Shown here in pieces: positions 11,167 to 21,785 of a stretch of DNA of 64,000 nucleotides. The DNA is taken from the NCBI GenBank assembly GCA_963693315.1, contig OY856187.1, forward strand, positions 78,127,394 through 78,191,393, written 5' to 3'. The first letter of the stretch is position 1. Each line of letters starts with the position of its first letter. The stretch is from Diogma glabrata. Lineage: Eukaryota; Arthropoda; Insecta; Diptera; Cylindrotomidae. A program made the translations under genes and the position numbers. The notes under the pieces are model-generated. The model did not search any database and was not told the DNA's origin. It saw only the letters and a program-made list of their open reading frames with translations.

Positions 11167-12327
11167 TTATTGTTTTTTTTTAGTCTTGGAGTAACTGTAA
11201 AAAGTTTTGGGATCTTTTTTAACCTTTTCTTCTATAAATGCAATGTATTGCAAGTTGCATAGTTTTAATTCCTCTTTCACTTTAATCCTTACTCTGGAAA
11301 ACATATCTTTGTATTCTAAATCGTTTGATTGTTTATATTTTTTGTGAAATTTATTTTTCAATTCAATTAAATTGATTAGTCTATTTGAATACCATAATGG
11401 GTAATTTGATTTGGCTTTAGAAGATAATGGTATACAAATGTTAATGATTTCATTTAATTTGTTATAGAAAATTTCGAGGGTGCTATTCGTATTTTTATTT
11501 TCAAAGAGTTTGTGCCAATCAACTTCATTTATATGCTGGTTAATTTTATCGTAATTGCAAGAAATGAAGTTATAACGAGCTGCAAGCTTTTCTTTTAGAA
11601 AAACAGTTTTAGTTAGTTTGAGTGAGATATTCAGTGGAGGGTGGTGACGATCGACAACCGTAAGTATATCATATGCTTTATCAACTTTAGAAGGAGATAT
11701 ATTAGAAATCACTAGATCTAAGAGTACATTATTATGATTGTGTATAGGATTAAATTGATTCAAGCAAGAAAAATTAATAGATTCAATAAGTGCTTGTGCA
11801 GGTACTGTGAAATTAGGATCTGGCTCTAAAGTGTTATGAGTTGTAGGAATCCATTTTAGAGAGGGAATGTTGAAATCTCCAACAATGAGGAAGTTATCGT
11901 TAATATTGTTATTGTTAACAATTTTATTGATGTTATCAAAATAAGTTAAATAATCTATGTTTTTAGCTTCAGGATAAATATAGACTGTATTTAGATATAG
12001 ATTATCATTATGATGTTTAATACATACCCAAAGTTCTTCGGTGTACGATTCACATTCAATTACTCTGTAGGATTTTATATTTTTATTTATGGCGATTAAA
12101 CAACCACCTCCAAAACCAGTCTTATTTGGAAACATACTATTGTCCCTGTCTTTACGATATACACAATAATTATCACTAACTAACTCTCCGGTAAATATAA
12201 TTTCATCAAGACGAGTTTCAACTAAACAAATAACGTCATAATTAGATTGCAATAAGTTCAATTCATAAAATTGATTTGTTTTTGTACGTAACCCGTTAAC
12301 ATTTTGGTAGTAGATTGATAAATTCAT
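11167..12327 (-). CDS. Retrotransposon N1 ORF2, endonuclease part
   Basis: This 386-codon frame is an apurinic/apyrimidinic-type endonuclease that nicks target DNA. Visible motifs are YYQNVNGLRTK at the start, the catalytic glutamate in CLVETRLDE, FGGGCLIAI, LWVCIKH, the GDFN motif in FLIVGDFNIPSLKW, LLDLVIS, and DRHHPPL in place of the usual SDHxP. It begins at an ATG 119 bp after ORF1. It ends with Lys-Thr-Lys-Lys-Lys-Gln and a stop just after a run of nine A (11173-11181, minus strand). A run of eight would keep the frame open into the reverse transcriptase, so this stop looks like a slippage mutation, or possibly a programmed shift. Confidence 0.9.
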   Translation of the reverse strand: MNLSIYYQNVNGLRTKTNQFYELNLLQSNYDVICLVETRLDEIIFTGELVSDNYCVYRKDRDNSMFPNKTGFGGGCLIAINKNIKSYRVIECESYTEELWVCIKHHNDNLYLNTVYIYPEAKNIDYLTYFDNINKIVNNNNINDNFLIVGDFNIPSLKWIPTTHNTLEPDPNFTVPAQALIESINFSCLNQFNPIHNHNNVLLDLVISNISPSKVDKAYDILTVVDRHHPPLNISLKLTKTVFLKEKLAARYNFISCNYDKINQHINEVDWHKLFENKNTNSTLEIFYNKLNEIINICIPLSSKAKSNYPLWYSNRLINLIELKNKFHKKYKQSNDLEYKDMFSRVRIKVKEELKLCNLQYIAFIEEKVKKDPKTFYSYSKTKKKQ

Positions 12328-12446
12328 GTAAGTATTTTCTTTATTAATTTTATGACGTGAACTAAAAAGGAAAAAAAAAATTCAAAAAAATTCAAAAAAA
12401 ATAAAATAAAAAAATTCAAAATAAGTGAAATACTGTAAACGTTAAA

Positions 12447-13460
12447 TTATTTGTTGTTATTATTAGATGGTTTTGTATTTTTACTGATCAGCTGGTTGAT
12501 TGTGTCCTCCGAAAAAATTTTGATTATTTTTGAATGTTTATCTTTTCTTGCAAGGACGTTACCATTTTGAGCCCATATAAATTCGAAGAGATTGTCTTCC
12601 TTTAATTTTTTGGCTTTTGATAAGAGATTTTGTTTGAAGGTTGATAGATGGTTTGTGATAAAGAATTCGTTGTTTTCACTTTGCTCATTGAATCCGACAT
12701 CAGTTACTTTGAGGTTACGTTTGAGCTCAATTTTTTTGGCTTTGAAGGCATCCATAATCTTGTTTTTTGTTTGTTCGAGATTACACTGTATAACAATTGG
12801 ATCAATGGTTGATTCTTTTCTGGATTTTATTCGACTTGCTTTATGTACCTCATTTTTACAGGATGGAATATTGAGAAAATTAAGAACTTTATTATTTATT
12901 TCTGATAGATCTTCGTTTAGTATAACAGGAATACCATGAATTAAAATATTTTTGCTACGTGAATACTCATCATGATTAAGTTTTGAGTGAATTGTATCCA
13001 TAGTGCGAGTGTGCTGTTCAAGCTGCAATTCGATGGATTTGATTTCAGTTTTTAACTCTTTATTTTCTATTTCCAGATGCTTTATTTTCTTATCATGATC
13101 ATCCACAATTTTAGTCACTTTTAATACTTTGTCAAACTTAGCACTTAAATTATCCAATGAAGTAGAAAAATCATTTTGTTTTGACTTCAACGATTTTATG
13201 TCAGCTGAGCATGTAGAGATTGCCCTTTGAAGATCAGCAATGTCGTCATCCGATTCATCAGAATTAATGGTTGAGCTATTTATAGAGGAGCTTTCCCTAC
13301 ATTTGGCGCATACCCACTGAAAAGACCCTAGTTCAATTTGCTTAAATAAATCCTGTGATATTTCCGCACAGCTGATATGATAATCCTTGTGGCATGATGA
13401 GCATTTAAGGCCTTTTTTATGACGAGTGAATGCTTTTGTACACTTATTGCAGACCATCAC
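12447..13460 (-). CDS. Retrotransposon N1 ORF1 (PHD-like finger, coiled coil)
   Basis: A 337-codon frame for the RNA-binding/chaperone protein of the element. Residues 4-55 form a Cys4-His-Cys3 PHD-like finger (CNKC, CSSC, YHISC, CAKC). Residues about 65-160 are heptad-like and charged (coiled coil). Residues 170-320 begin NILIHGIPV and look like the RRM-like/C-terminal region of other insect non-LTR ORF1 proteins, with some resemblance to baculovirus FP-type proteins. The frame is intact. ORF1 with a PHD finger is known in CR1/Jockey-group elements; the exact clade is inference. Confidence 0.85.
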   Translation of the reverse strand: MMVCNKCTKAFTRHKKGLKCSSCHKDYHISCAEISQDLFKQIELGSFQWVCAKCRESSSINSSTINSDESDDDIADLQRAISTCSADIKSLKSKQNDFSTSLDNLSAKFDKVLKVTKIVDDHDKKIKHLEIENKELKTEIKSIELQLEQHTRTMDTIHSKLNHDEYSRSKNILIHGIPVILNEDLSEINNKVLNFLNIPSCKNEVHKASRIKSRKESTIDPIVIQCNLEQTKNKIMDAFKAKKIELKRNLKVTDVGFNEQSENNEFFITNHLSTFKQNLLSKAKKLKEDNLFEFIWAQNGNVLARKDKHSKIIKIFSEDTINQLISKNTKPSNNNNK

Positions 13461-14352
13461 GATAATGGATTGATTATTACGAATTGAACAGTAATATTAT
13501 GTTTCTTGATTTTTTTATTTATTCACTCAAATTTTATAATACTGATATTCCAATTAACACAAGAATAAAAAACACTTTTCAATGAATTTAGTTTCCTTTT
13601 CAGTCACTTATTATACAAAGATTTGTTTGTAGTTTATAATCAAAATCAACAAATTAATAGTTATTTAGGTATCAAGGGAATTATAAGGATGTTAATTACC
13701 GAGGGAAACGTTTACTACCCGAGGGCCTCTGGCCCGAGGGTTAGTAAGTTTCACAAGGTAATTGACATCTAATAATTCACGTGATACATAAATAATTTTA
13801 TGTTTTACTACCTAAAACATTTATTGAACTAAAACATTTATTTTTATTAAGTTTTTGATAGCATGATTTTTCATTTTAATTGATCAAGTTAGTTGTTTTT
13901 CATTTCAAATTGTATTGCTGGGGTATTGTTATTCGTTTCTATGGCTTTATGTAAATAATGTTGTTTATAAATAAACAAAACAAAAATTTATAATGAAAAC
14001 TAGGTCTATTATGAATCCATAACTCCCTCTTATAATTCCCTTGGGAATTAAGAATGTCATTATTATTTCGGTAACTAAGGTCTAAACGACTTATAATAAA
14101 TCAGTAAAACATAAAAAAACTAATGATATTTTGATTTAGAATAATTCAATATTTAAACACTACACAAGTTATTTTAGTTTAAAGTAGAATAACTATAAAA
14201 ATTATAAAAATTTCAATCCTTGGATATGAAACAATACAGTTAACTGTTGATTATAGAGGTATTGAATTGTTTAATTTTAATTTATATTAGTGATTTATAA
14301 TCAAATTTATTTCACATCTGAACAGATGAAATGACGATGAGAGAATATGATA
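13461..14352 (-). other. 5' UTR of retrotransposon N1
   Basis: About 890 bases between the right target duplication and the ORF1 start. No open frame of note. It contains a strong hairpin and an inverted-repeat module (separate entries). The length is large but possible for a non-LTR promoter/5' UTR; alternatively part of it is an older insertion. Confidence 0.6.
13671..14043. repeat. Inverted-repeat module inside the retrotransposon 5' UTR
   Basis: A 16-bp string CAAGGGAATTATAAG(G) at 13673 is matched in inverted orientation at 14028-14043 (CTTATAATTCCCTTG). Just inside the left end, 13688-13769 folds into a hairpin: GATGTTAATTACC pairs with GGTAATTGACATC, and CCCGAGGGCC pairs with GGCCCGAGGG-like sequence. 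It may be a small MITE or a structured 5' UTR. Confidence 0.55.
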
Positions 14353-14393
14353 ACGTCGAAAAGTCATAGCATCGAAAGATCACATCACCAAAA
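14353..14393. repeat. Right target-site duplication of the retrotransposon
   Basis: Partner of 9549-9589 (39 of 41 bases identical). From here the fold-back element's left end array resumes in the same phase as in its right arm. Confidence 0.75.
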
Positions 14394-15354
14394 ATCATAT
14401 AATCGAAAATTTGATTCACAAAATCGAAAAATCATATCATCGAAATTCATAAAATCGAATAAAAAGTCATACCATCGAAAATATTCGATGTAATGAATAA
14501 ATCATTACATCGCAAAATCAAATCATCGAAAAACAGGGTGTGCTCTCCTCACAGATAAAAATATTGTAAATTAAAATGTTAGATGTCAGCAGTATATGTT
14601 AGTTGGGCAATTCGTTTGAGAATGTATATTTTTTGTGGATTTTTTTAAATTGGTGTTACTACTGTCGATGAAAGCATAATGCGTAAAACATTTGCTTCGG
14701 TCTGAAAAACCCCCACTTTGGTTGGCGCGTTTAAGGTGATAACGATTATAACGCAAAAAAATGTCCGTCTGTCTGCCGGTCGGCCGTCCGATCTAGAAAA
14801 CGTTCGAGCGATTTCAAATATGTTTGTTCTCAGAAGAGCCGAAAGGACGATGTGTTCGATAGCTGCACCAGAAGTGCGTGTCAAAAAATCATGAAGTGTG
14901 TCAAAACACGAAAATTAGCATATTTTTGGCTTAAAAAACGTTTATTCTATGTGATTACGAGTAGTAACATTGAATGTGGAGAAATCTTGATGGTTGGCAT
15001 TAGTATGTGAGACCAGGACCTTGATTATTGTATTATAAGTGTGTCAAAAAATACTGTCAAGGGTGTCCAAAGAATGGTTTTCATTTATTTTTTAACCCAA
15101 TTTTTTGGAAAAATAAAATTAAGCATGTAATTATTTGAATGAATTGAAATGTAATTGAACATGAAATTGGACATGGAATATGTTTCTATCCAGTTTCAGC
15201 TCCTCCCAACTTATAGGAACAGTTGGGAAATATCAAGTTTTTGTAGAATAAATGTCGTTTTTAAAAAAATTGTAATTATGAGGAAGATATTTCTTTTGTA
15301 ATCTTTTTCTGTGATTCCACGGCTTCTGAATAACAGGAACAGCTGGAAAATAAG

Positions 15355-15830
15355 TTTGTATTTTTGATTTTGTTATAATTTTTGCAATATCTTTAGAATT
15401 TTGAAAAAAGTTTCAATTTTTGATTTTGTAATATTCTCTTGAATATGTTTGAAATTTTGAAGAAAAATGGAATTTATGATTTCATTACAATTTTTTGAAT
15501 CTTGGAAAAAGTTTGAATTTTTGATTTTGTTATAACTTTTGCAATGTTTGGAATTTTGAAAAAAGTTTCAATTTTTGATTTTGTAATAATTCTTGGATTG
15601 CTTAGAATTTTGAAAAAGTTTAAATATTTGATTTTATTATAATTTTTGGAATATTTTTAAATTTTGAAAAAAAATTTAAATTTTTGATTTTATTTTTAAA
15701 AAATTTAGAATTTTTGAAAAAAATGTGAACCGTTCATTTTGTAATATTCTCTTGAATATTTTTGGAATTTTGAAGAAAGTTGGAATTTTTGATTTTATTA
15801 TAATATTTGGAATTTTTTAAATCAATTCCG
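15355..15830. repeat. AT-rich minisatellite, about 55-60 bp unit
   Basis: At least seven diverged units of the pattern GAATTTTGAAAAAAGTTT..ATTTTTGATTTT, then GTTATAATTTTTG or GTAATATTCTCTTG, are arranged in tandem in the core of fold-back element FB-b. Two unit types alternate irregularly. No coding potential. Confidence 0.8.
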
Positions 15831-16793
15831 CTCCAACGTTTTCTAGATCGGCCGTCCGACCGTCCGGCAGGCAGACGGACATTTTTTTGCGTTATAATCG
15901 TTATGACCAAAAACGTGCATCTTTTAGACCGAAGTAAATGTTGTGCGCATTATGCTTTCATCGACAGTAGTATCTAAAAAACAAAATTTCATAACTATTC
16001 AGAACCAAAATATCCTGATTTTTTTTTCGCCTTCGCCAATACAAATTTCGTCAATACCAAACATACCAAATGTTTAGGCATTATCAAAAAAAATCTATAA
16101 AACATCTGCATTTTCAAAAGAATAGCCTTATAGTAATATTCAAAAAACGTAGAAAAATCTATTTGGAATTCTAAAACTTTATCTTCAAAATATGATAGCA
16201 CATAATATATTATCTATGTAAACTAAAATAAATTACTAAAAATTCATGCCGGCATAACTCCATTTCAGAGCAATAAAATAAAAAATTCAGAATTTATTTT
16301 TGTTCATTCATTCACTCACACCAAGGACAAAATTTTGATTTAAAAAAAAATCCAAAAATAAATGTATGTTTTCAAACGAATTGCCCAATTAACATATACT
16401 GCTGACATCTAACATTTTAATTTACAATATTTTTATCTGTAAGGAGAGTACGCCCTGTTTTTCGATGATATGATTTTTCGATGTAATGATTTATTCATTA
16501 CATCGAATATTTTCGATGTAATGATATTTCGATGATATGATTTTTTATTCGATTTTATGAATTTCGATGATATGAATATTCGATTTTGTGAATCAAATTT
16601 TCGATTATATGATTTTCGGTGATGTGGCCTTTCGATGCTATGACTTTTCGACGTAGTGAACTTTCGGTGTTATGATTTTCGATTGTTTGATTTTTCTATA
16701 GTATGATTTTATTTTTCAATTTATTGCTATTTTTCGATGTAACCATTTTCGATGGTATGATTTTTCGATGATATGGCACAATCCGGTTCGTTT

Positions 16794-19357
16794 CAGTCTA
16801 GTATAGGAATAATCAAGTCATTCTCAAATAATCCAAAACACTCTATTCTTTCATTCTTTGTCCACATTGAGTTGAATTTTGATGGAATTCTAAATTTCCA
16901 TCTAAGTTTCTCAAACCTTATCTTTTAGATTCTATGTTGCCTCGACTACAACCTAAATTAGATATGTGTCCATTATCAAATTAAAGGAATTGAATCCATT
17001 AAATATCTGAGATATAACAGACTTCTGTAAGACAAAATCACTCATCAAAACTGTTCCTTTTTGCTATAAAATCAGGCGATGAAGAAGTGTGCCTAGGTGG
17101 ATACAATTTTTCGATCATACTCCTTCTATAATCACTGGGTACAATAGCCTGTATATTATAGTTGAAATATTTCTTTGTTAAATTTCTCAGCAACGTATTT
17201 AAGGATTTAAATTAAATCTTCATATTTGCATTTTTCCTCTTTAAAGTAAAACTGAGAAACAATATTCCAAACCTCCAACAATACTCCAATATGTGTCGAA
17301 AATTGGTACAACATTGTGATAAAGAATTGTGTCACGGCTAATATATAAATAACTATGAGAATTTCGAGTCTAGAATTACTCCTTTTTCTCCTTTTCTCCT
17401 TTTCACTAATTCCGTCCAGTGAAAAATAAGAGGAGAAATATAGAAAATCACAATCGAATATAATTTCGAAACGGTTGTAGAGTTTGCTATTATAATTCGC
17501 TAAAACACTATGAGGTTCTATGTTTCAAGCTTTGTTCTAACATTTTAATTAAATATGTCGGTGTCATATTTATATTTTATATTATAAATTAACCGAGAAA
17601 AATTCCTATTACAAAACACTTTTTATTAAAGAAAGCAATTTTTTGAAAAAATTCACAAGTTTTCCACCTGCAATCATGCTTGACCAGCTTTTCAACTTTT
17701 TAAGCTTATTTTTTTTAAATGTTTGACATTTTTTTATAAAAATTTTGCAACTATACCACATATCTGACACCTGTGCTGATCAAACACGCTTGAAGGTGTA
17801 TAGGGCCCTTAAGCAATGCTTCAAGCCATTACATTTTCCCATTTTTAAAGTTTCGTGATTAGTCTCGAACTGGAAAACATCAAAAGAATATATTAAAAAA
17901 ATTTTACTATTAATATATTTTGGGCTCGAATCCAAATTGTCAGCTAACTGATTCTGGTGTCAGATAATAAACAAAAAAATTATTATGTGAATTTCGAATT
18001 TAGTTCTTAGATCCATGCTTTCACTTTTCTTTATTTATGTTGTGAGTCTGTCTATCTTTCCGGTTTATCATTTAACTATAAAATTAGATGGAAACATTAA
18101 AAGCTGCATAATTTGGAAATTATTTAACTATTGCAGAATGGAGTTTAGGTTAAAAGTTTAGTTTCAAGTTAAAAATTTTCGATACTATAAAATTTTCTCC
18201 TTCGTCCAAACAATATATAATACTTACGCTTTTAATATTTCTCCTCTTTTAGTACATATTATTACGTTTAATAGAAATGGGGAAAATTGAGAAGGATATT
18301 TATTCATTAAAATATAAAAGGAGAAAACAATTATCGAATTTATTTCGAATTTTACATAATATTTATGACATCGGAGGATCAATTCTGGTATATATTTGGA
18401 GTAAAATCATGATTAAAGAATTAATTACTTAATCGGTCACCTTATTTGGCAACTTTATTTAGGTTTACATTTAGGGAAGTGTCTTTGCTTTCCTCTTTAA
18501 AAATAAAAGGACGTAAAGCTGGTGCAGCAAAGTGTACCATCCGCAATCTACTATATTATATTATTACTAGAAGATGATGTTTAGTAGAGTACTTGTCCCT
18601 TAGTCTTCATAGTAAGAGTTTTGAGCTCTTTGGTTTTAAGAATAAGTTTGTTCTGTTCAGCATTTGAGTATCTACCGCTTCTTATATACATCGGCCAAAG
18701 TTCTACAGAAGTACTATAATGTATTTTTGTGAATGTTGTTTTTTCAGAGGGTATAGAAATTGGCAACATTCGGGTTTAGCTATTTGATGATTTTAGATTC
18801 ATTGATAACAAAAAAACTTTATACATTTCGAGTATAGCTTTAACCTTTTTTCACCTTTTTTATAAAATGGTTTAAAAATGTTGTTGCTGTATTCCTCCAT
18901 TGAAAAAACTGTTATTTAAGAGAAGTATTTAAAAAGCAATACCTTAAAATATAGTGGTTTGAGTCTATATTAACTAAACAATTTTAAAGATATCAGGTAT
19001 ATTATTTTCGATTGTGCTTCCAGACATTCAATATGTTTCCCCTCCATTCTTGCAACTGGTTGAAAATAGACTAGGGAATAGGAGAATATGGAGTAGCTCT
19101 ATAAGGTAGGATCATAAAAATTATTTACATTTTATCAATGACACTAAAATGAGTTCTCCTTTATATATATACGTATTTCGAAAGCTATGCTTGCATCGGC
19201 AATATAGTATATATATGTTAAAAATTCTAGCTCTGGAACAACTCATAGACGTTAATTTATTATAACTAACTTTAAACATGCTCAGTTTTATATAAATGAT
19301 AATGAAAGAGGCGTGAGTATGTATACGTACGTACCGTAGCTATGAGTGGTAAAAAAA
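16794..19357. other. AT-rich non-coding tract
   Basis: No exon or element recognised. There are loosely repeated phrases (AGGAGAAA.., TTTCGAATT..) near 17330-17460 and 18190-18360, too weak to define a repeat. Confidence 0.45.
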
Positions 19358-19508
19358 TAAGGGCCGATTGTATGAACAAGGATGGATAGAAAAAAATCCG
19401 AGGATAAAATTCTATCTTCATCCGAGGATTCTTTTTTTCGTCGATTGTATGAACACGGATAGATCAATTTTTATTTTTGTATTTATTGCAGTTTATAGCA
19501 TTTTTTAT

Positions 19509-20679
19509 AAAGGTTTAAACACAATAGATTAGGGTTTCTCATTTCCCGTAGAAATTCAAATCCCGGGAAGCCGGGCCAAAAAATATCCAATTCCCGGGAT
19601 CCCGGGAAATCCCGGGAAACGCTAAAAAGCTAGATTTTTCTAATTGAGTGGTAGAAAAATGTGCAAAATTAAAACAGCACAAAAAATGCGCTATTGATTT
19701 TTATATTTCCATTATTTTTAATTAGAAAAACTTCAAAAATTAAATAAAAAAGAATACATAAAAAACAAAACAAAAATAAATTCATAATACTAATTTTTAA
19801 ACAATTTTTCAAAAAACTAGGTTGTCAATGGCGCCATCACTCAATTTTGTCCGAATATTCGTGACGAAACGTCCATTGAACCATCCGTCCAAGAGAACCA
19901 TTAAACATAAATTAAGAGAAATGAAGCGCAAGTTTTAGGTAGATTTCTCAGAAAAATCTACCTATTTTAAGTTTTATTGGTTTTAATTTGTTGTGTTTAT
20001 ATGTGTCAAAAAAACCATACAAAAAACCATGATACCATATGTGTCAAAAAAATATTTTCCTAATTTTGAACGAAATTAATTACTACAGAGGGAAAAGAAT
20101 TAAAAACTACTCGATTTTCGAGTGAGAAAACTTTTAATATCTTTGAAAAAAGTACAAAAAAATGTTAATAAAAATTAGCGGGATACCCGGGATCCCGGGG
20201 TGAAATCCCGGGAAAACGGGATGAAAATTTACCCCCGGGATCCCGGGAAAACGGGATCCCGGGAAAACGGGATCCCGGGATCCCGTTTGAGAAACCCTAC
20301 AATAGATCCGTTCCGTTCCGTTCATTTTTTATCCGCCTCAATCCGTTCGTTTTATAAAACACAATACAACCGCTCCGTCTTTAACTATCCAAAAACTTAT
20401 ATTTTATTTATATTTATATTTTTATGTATTATTTTATAGATTTGCTAAATTATATTCATATTTTATGAAATTTGATGAAATCTGCTTATTTATATAAATA
20501 TGTAGAAAATGTGAACAATATTTGATGTTATGTCTTCCGTAAAAGTTTGAATTTGTGTTTAGTGTCCGTTCCGCTTTTTTCCCCTCCGTTCATTTGTGTT
20601 TTAATTTCCGTTTTACATATAAACTGACAGTTCAAATATAACGGAGCGGACGGAACGGATCTATTATGTTTGCACCTTA
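19509..20679. mobile_element. Element with CCGTTCCGTTC end arrays (middle of the nest)
   Basis: The right end, read inverted, is TTAAGGTGCAAACATAATAG followed by ATCCGTTCCG. The left end is AAAGGTTTAAACACAATAG, cut at its ATAGAT by the inner hAT-type element and resuming as CCGTTCCGTTCCGTTC at 20308. Both ends carry repeats of the CCGTTC motif. No target duplication was recognised. The internal part (20340-20640) is AT-rich and non-coding. Confidence 0.65.
19530..20299. mobile_element. hAT-type element FB-c with CCCGGGATCCCGGG end arrays
   Basis: The terminal inverted repeat is TAGGGTTTCTCA (19530-19541 and 20288-20299). The 8-bp duplication CAATAGAT flanks it exactly (19522-19529 and 20300-20307), the hAT signature. 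Inside each end is a block of the palindromic motif TCCCGGGATCCCGGGAAAAC: about 19560-19620 on the left and 20180-20287 on the right. These are the only strongly GC-rich blocks in the region. The 500-bp core is AT-rich and contains a hairpin at 19935-19964. No coding capacity. Confidence 0.88.
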
Positions 20680-21080
20680 AGTGGCAATACTTTATCTTTT
20701 ACTTTTCTATTAAATAAATTTAATTATAAATTAAAAAACGTTATTTCAATATTGAAATTAAATATATTAAAATTATATTAAAAATATTATTTATTTTACT
20801 ATTAATTTATATCAAAAAACAAATTTTTGAAACGCATAAATTTAATTAGAAATAACCACAAATTCAAAACAAAATTGCCCTGCATGTCCTGCATGTGCAC
20901 ATGTCAAGAAAAAAAACAAATTGCTTTATCCTTTGTTTTATATTAGAAAAATAAAAGATAGATCAAAGGATAGATCAACAATCCTCGGATAGATTTTTTA
21001 ATCTATCCTGATTCATACAATACAAACAACGATTAATCCGAAGATTTATCTTCTATTCGCATTCATACAATCGACCCTAA

Positions 21081-21578
21081 ATCTGTTAATACATAATTGA
21101 TTATTGTCACGGATAACATATACAAAAATTATTATGTAAATTTCGAAATTAGTTCTAAGTCAATTAAGATACCTAGCCAAAAATAATTTTTAAATGATTT
21201 GGCAAACAAAATTAATATAAAAAAATGTAGAACTTATTTCGAATTAGTTAGAATTTAGTTATTGACGACTCAAATCATGTTTGTAATTAGTAATTTCGGA
21301 GTAATACTGGGTTCCAATTAGCTGCTAAATCGTACTAAACTAAAACTACCGATTTTTAATTGAAAACAATGAAATCAAGTTATCAGATATTGTTTAACAT
21401 ATGAATTTCTTCACTATTTAGAAATAAAATGTTGATTTAGTCAAGCAAAATAGTTGACTAAATTGATTTAGCACGTTTAGTACAATTTAGCATCAATTGG
21501 AACGCAGTCTAAATATAGTTTCCCCTATTTGTCCCTCATTCCCCCCATTTATCATTTATATCCACATATTCCTTTATT
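21081..21578. other. Non-coding tract
   Basis: AT-rich and featureless, apart from a short CTAAAT..TTTAGCA alternation near 21330-21500 with no clear structure. Confidence 0.45.
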
Positions 21579-21785
21579 CAGAGCCGTCTTAAACCATTCG
21601 TAGGCCATAGGCACATTACAATATATAATATGAAAAAAAAATTAGTACAGTAGAATTATTTTCTAAACAGTGTAATATGAATTTTCAACATTGTAATTTG
21701 AGTTTTCAATTATCTTGGAATAGTTGATTGCGCATAGCACCGTTATATTTAACTTTGCATAATTTGTATTATTTTATGAATATGG

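Larger units (their letters stand above)
9590..14352 (-). mobile_element. Nearly full-length non-LTR retrotransposon (family N1, Jockey/CR1-like)
   Basis: On the minus strand the order is 5' UTR (14352-13461), ORF1 (13460-12447), endonuclease (12327-11167), reverse transcriptase (11153-9630) and an AAATAAAAT-type A-rich 3' tail ending near 9590. It is bounded by a 41-bp target duplication with two mismatches, consistent with target-primed reverse transcription. The only visible lesion in the ORFs is a one-base frame change between endonuclease and reverse transcriptase in an A-run. ORF1 carries a PHD-like zinc finger, as in several CR1/Jockey-group elements. The exact clade is not settled from sequence reading alone. 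Confidence 0.88.
9450..16785. mobile_element. Fold-back hAT-type element FB-b, split by a retrotransposon
   Basis: Both ends consist of degenerate tandem copies of an ATCGAAAATCAT-like motif, about 13-15 bp long: left 9459-9600 resuming at 14353-14535, right 16445-16775 in inverted orientation. Inside these arrays the arms continue as unique inverted repeats (14540-14610 with 16365-16440; 14655-14800 with 15835-15975). The 8-bp string GTTCGTTT flanks the whole unit (9442-9449 and 16786-16793), as expected of hAT-type insertion. Without the nested retrotransposon the element is about 2.5 kb. No transposase is visible; the 79-codon frame at 14645-14884 lies in an inverted arm. Its core resembles that of 54440-56657. 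Confidence 0.7.
19361..21077. mobile_element. Harbinger-type element with nested insertions
   Basis: The ends are GGGCCGATTGTATGAAC on the left and its near-complement CATACAATCGACCC on the right, flanked by TAA on both sides (19358-19360, 21078-21080). The subterminal motifs ATCCGAGGAT and TCTATC match the 118-bp MITE at 2747-2864, so both belong to one family. The element is enlarged by two successive insertions (19509-20679, and 19530-20299 inside it). No transposase frame is visible. Confidence 0.8.

Noticed and set aside
12592..12939. 115-codon plus-strand open frame
   Set aside because: It is antisense to retrotransposon ORF1.
14645..14884. 79-codon minus-strand open frame
   Set aside because: It lies in the inverted arm of fold-back element FB-b and contains no domain; its mirror arm at 15835-15975 is not open in the same way.
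9450..16785. CRISPR-like array
   Set aside because: The short repeats are degenerate, 13-15 bp, without unique spacers, and inverted at the two ends; this is a eukaryotic fold-back element.
20134..20439. Overlapping open frames rich in Pro, Gly and Arg at the CCCGGG block
   Set aside because: They translate the CCCGGGATCCCGGG array on both strands.
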